NCBI RefSeq assembly: GCF_001949145.1
Contig: NW_019091364.1
Coordinates: 1,486,516-1,550,515, forward strand
Length of the DNA: 64,000 nucleotides
From: Acanthaster planci
Taxonomy: Eukaryota > Echinodermata > Asteroidea > Valvatida > Acanthasteridae
Direction of reading: 5' to 3'
Below, piece by piece: positions 61,401 through 64,000 of this stretch. The translations under genes were made by a program, and so were the position numbers. Each line of letters begins with the position of its first letter. Within the stretch, counting starts at the first letter, position 1. Under the pieces are notes generated by a model that had not been told where the DNA came from, did not search any database, and saw only the letters and a program-made list of their open reading frames with translations.

Positions 61401-64000
61401 CTGAGCAGTATCAGATCGTCTTTTTGAGATTTCCTGGGAGATTTGAAATATATGGGACTTCGGCGTGGAAAGTACGCGCGGGAGGTGAGCTGAGACCAAA
61501 GAGATCCACAGCCCGGGAAGGAAATAAAAGGGGAGCCAAACGGGATGAAGGGGGGGGGGTGAGCGAAGGTGGCGGGTCGAGCCCGGAGAAAAAAAAAATC
61601 GATGGCTGGGGTCAAGTTACCTCATCTGTGCTGTCTCCACCGTGTTACTGGCTCGGAGTTTGGTGACTAGAATTCGGATGATATTGATTAAGAAGAGAGA
61701 ATTCACCTGTGTGAGGGAGAGAGATAGAATAATTTTTATAAAGAATAAGATCTTCATGTTGGGGGTGGAAGGTGAGGAAAGAAGGCGGAGAAGAAGCAAA
61801 CCCGAATTGACTGGCACACAGGATGGGCGTAATTAATTGAACGATGCCGCAAAGGCTTGCTAAACACTTGAGTGGATTACCGGCCCGCGTCGTAGCCTGG
61901 TTCTAGGGGGATAATAATGATCTGCTTCTGGCGGGCTCGGGCGATGAAGGCAGGTGCAGGCTGAGCAAATGTCACGTCCGAGTTGAGGGCACGTCCAAGT
62001 GCCCCCTCCAACATCCAGTGAACATTGGGGGGTATTATTGGGCAGGTTTCGCTGGCACATGACATGAACGGTTTAAATTGGGTAATTGTCGGGGACTAAT
62101 GGAGGCAAGTGAGCGCTGCATTAGCGGTGGAGAAGACACACACACACCGACTCATTTATAAACAGAGTTTAGATATCCATTCGTACAGGAGATTGACGAC
62201 TAACTGAATCGCGGTGCACACGGCTGTTTACATTTCCATCCTATCAGAGATTATTATTCAACCTCGCTGAGTGTCCGTGAGGTTTCTTTCGTGTTCTTTC
62301 CAACAATTTAACAGCTAAAAATGCCAAAAGCAAAGCTCTATACGCTTACCAGCGCACTCATCAAGCTCACTGTCAGATTGGTGACAAAAATTCTTCTGCC
62401 AAATCCAATTTGTTGACTGTACTGTTATAAATTTGGTATTATGTTGTGCACAAAGTTTGTACTTTTGTTTGAACGAGCCAGTTCGGCATTTCAACAACGC
62501 ATGCTCAAAGCGAAGAGCGTCGTGTCCGAAATGAGCTTCCAACTGAACTACGGCTCCGTGCATCTCCGTTTACTTCCATGGAGTGAAGGCCTAGTCCTAG
62601 CTCTAGACAACAGATTCGGATGCACTCTATCATTAGTTCGTTCAGGCCCTATCGGTACGGCCCTACGCCATGACTTCAGCTGCTCGCTCCCGAATGATGA
62701 CCGAGCCCTTTTTGAGATACCAAACTGATTCATTCGGAATTCTGTTTACGAACCAGGATTGCAGCGATCATGGGAACCCTTATCAGCCAGATGTAGGGCA
62801 CTGCATGGTAGTCTTCCCAGCAGGGGTTTGGGTCATATATCGCCATCAGCACCACCCAGACGTTGATAAAGAGCAGAGGAGATCCTATGACGAAGGGAGC
62901 AAATAGAAAAAATAAGAAGGTGCACTTCAGCCAGGGTTTCATTTTGATATCATGCCAAGCTCAACGTTATAGCTATCAAAGTGTGCCGAGCAGTCTTTTT
63001 TTTTTAATATGCAGGCACGTACTTGGTACAGCTCTTTATTTCAAAGTAACAAATTTCCTCATATTTTTGAATTGAGAAAAAAATTCGGAAGAATGTCAAA
63101 TTCCGGGTCCTGACGGTTAGCAGCAGGATAGAAAAACTGGCTTCCAAGCTCTTTGATTTAAAAAAATTCAAGACAACATGTTGTCTTCTTGTTGATTCGG
63201 CGAGAAAAATATAAATGAAATTGCATATGTGATTCATGAGAGAAAAGTACACGTCTGAGGAACCCAGCTCAGTCAGAGGCTATCATTGCCAGAGTCATTC
63301 AAAAGGAACCGACGAAAGAAATTCCACCTGCAAAAAAGTCTAATTTCACCCCTAACTAGAGATGGGATCGAGTGATCACAAGTATCCGAGACTTTCAAAC
63401 TTTATGATCTTAGCGAAGAAAAAAGTTGACGTTCTTACAAAAGAGATTTCTCAGAAGGATTATTCTCATCCACTGTGCATGTGGGGCGAGGCGACATGTT
63501 TTTGCCAGTTTCAAATTCTCCCTAACATAACTACAATATCGGCACCGTTCTTAGAAGGATTTTAATCAATTCTGTGGACACGTCTAGTGCAGTCGTTCTC
63601 TTAGTTCCACAGACAACTTGACTACATTTTGAGAGGGAAAAACGTGGTGGCATATTTCAAGCACGTTGTGGTCGTTTCCTGGCTGTCAGTTAAGATCCAA
63701 ACTGTAAGACTGCATGAGTGACCTCTTGGGTCGAGGTAGGAAGAGCAGTGCCTAAGAATAAGTCCACTGTCGGCGCCCTTCTCATAGTAATACACGCAGG
63801 AATCGCAGTGTTGTAAGGCAGTCGCGGTAACAGGCAACTCCGAGACCATTCACTTCAGTTTTTGTAAGATATCCTTACCCCATCCAATGAGCAAGTACAG
63901 CTTGAAGTTGGACTCGTTGCTGAAGACGGCAACGGCGATGCGAGTGGTCAGGAACAGCCCCTCCACGAACATCCAGAAGATGTTGGCCATCGTGAAATAT
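58283..64000 (-). CDS. CRHR-like: CRF/DH44-type class B G-protein-coupled receptor, 3' part (six exons)
   Basis: Exons on the - strand, in transcript order: 63879-64000 (runs off the window), 62754-62884, 61621-61706, 60391-60523, 59608-59649, 58283-58495. All junctions keep frame: 241 residues plus TGA from within or just before TM3 to the C-terminus. Key motifs: [11 protein letters not shown] (TM3), LIGWG (TM4), NPCWED (ECL2 cysteine), [20 protein letters not shown] (TM5 end and loop 3), [20 protein letters not shown] (TM6), [11 protein letters not shown] (TM7). RILxTKLRAS-T-ET-Q-RK is the diagnostic loop of vertebrate CRH receptors and insect DH44 receptors, which bind CRF-like peptides at the cell surface and raise cAMP. 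The ligand-binding domain and TM1-TM2 lie beyond the window. Confidence 0.92.
59279..59459. repeat. Short inverted-terminal repeat, copy B (intron of receptor 2)
   Basis: Second copy of the 46634 repeat, starting TCGAGCAGAAGCACCCCCTC and ending AGCGCCCTCTCTCAGTCC then AGCTCGA. It lies in the last intron of the convergent receptor gene. Divergence from copy A shows these are old insertions. Confidence 0.65.
59608..59649 (-). CDS. CRHR-like: Receptor 2, 42-base TM7 cassette exon
   Basis: Exactly 42 bases, phase 0 on both sides, acceptor tgttccctcag, donor gtgagt. It encodes [14 protein letters not shown], the counterpart of exon 12 of receptor 1. Confidence 0.96.
60290..60373 (-). mobile_element. 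hAT-like transposon end in an intron of receptor 2
   Basis: On the - strand the end reads CAGGGGCGGATCCAG (60359-60373), followed by a G-rich, AATTTT-containing stretch (GGTGGGAGGGGCC, TATGGGGGAGGC). CAGGGGCGGATCCAG-type ends are common in metazoan hAT elements. The other end and the duplication were not found. Confidence 0.5.
60391..60523 (-). CDS. CRHR-like: Receptor 2, TM6 and ECL3 exon
   Basis: Phase 2 to phase 0, acceptor catggtgaag, donor gtaagg. It encodes [30 protein letters not shown] and [13 protein letters not shown] transposon end starts 12 bases past the donor hexamer. Confidence 0.92.
60524..61620 (-). other. Intron of receptor 2 between the TM5 and TM6 exons
   Basis: No exon recognised. 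It contains a G10 run at 61550-61559 and a word (ACGCATGCTCAAAATGA, 60777-60793) shared with repeats near 57,090 and 62,500. Confidence 0.45.
61621..61706 (-). CDS. CRHR-like: Receptor 2, TM5 and intracellular loop 3 exon
   Basis: Phase 0 to phase 2, acceptor ccctcacacag, donor gtaact. It encodes [20 protein letters not shown] then NTVETAQM, the segment most specific to CRF/DH44 receptors. Confidence 0.95.
61707..62753 (-). other. Intron of receptor 2 between the TM4 and TM5 exons
   Basis: Non-coding. It carries a short repeat-like stretch at 62475-62516 (GAGCCAGTTCG..., matching 57064-57105). Nothing else seen. Confidence 0.45.
62754..62884 (-). CDS. CRHR-like: Receptor 2, TM4-ECL2-TM5 exon
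   Basis: Phase 1 to phase 0. It encodes [32 protein letters not shown] and VPMIAAIL. The acceptor follows a long T/C tract (ttcgtcatag). The donor is the weak gttcgt. No intron splits ECL2, unlike receptor 1. Confidence 0.87.
62885..63878 (-). other. Intron of receptor 2 between the TM3 and TM4 exons
   Basis: About 1 kb, AT-rich near 63,000-63,080. No feature recognised. Confidence 0.45.
63879..64000 (-). CDS. CRHR-like: Receptor 2, TM3 to TM4 exon (cut by the window edge)
   Basis: Translates to [20 protein letters not shown] ... [14 protein letters not shown], ending phase 1 (TGGG|gtaagg), the same junction as in receptor 1. Compare NFFWMFGEG in vertebrate CRHR. The upstream boundary is not visible. 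Confidence 0.93.

Noticed and set aside
1-64000. CRISPR array, bacterial operon, phage or toxin system
   Set aside because: No regularly spaced repeats or closely packed open frames. The spliced genes show this is animal DNA.

Overview
The window is animal genomic DNA, most likely from a marine invertebrate. Coding sequence sits in short exons (42 to 438 bases) bounded by GT and AG splice sites and separated by introns of 0.1 to 2.2 kb. Only two protein-coding genes can be supported. Both encode seven-transmembrane class B (secretin-family) peptide hormone receptors, and they lie tail to tail. The single-copy, invertebrate-like character of the receptors and the dense scatter of short DNA transposon and SINE remnants would fit a cephalochordate, hemichordate, echinoderm or lophotrochozoan. 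The sequence alone does not settle which.

Layout. Positions 1 to about 39,700 hold no gene I can recognise: long unique-looking stretches, some CpG-rich patches, a SINE-like repeat near 29.3-29.5 kb, an AT-rich hAT-like remnant near 19.2-19.7 kb, and a long fold-back inverted repeat near 37 kb. From 39,760 to 52,183 on the + strand is a complete 13-exon gene for a calcitonin/CGRP/DH31-type receptor (534 residues when joined). It has a signal peptide exon, a six-cysteine hormone-binding domain, seven membrane segments, and a cytoplasmic tail ending in a PDZ-type ligand. Its introns contain several short transposon-like inserts. From about 52.2 to 58.2 kb is intergenic DNA with a 250-bp inverted-terminal-repeat element. 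From 58,283 to the right edge on the - strand lie the last six exons of a second receptor, of the corticotropin-releasing-factor/DH44 type. It is cut off by the window edge within or just before membrane segment 3.

The two receptors share every splice position and phase that can be compared, including a 42-base TM7 exon, except for one intron in extracellular loop 2 present only in the first gene. The convergent pair therefore looks like an old local duplication that gave two peptide-receptor subfamilies. Both proteins should sit in the plasma membrane and signal through G proteins (mainly Gs/cAMP in these families). No ligand gene, RNA gene, CRISPR array or bacterial-type operon is visible.
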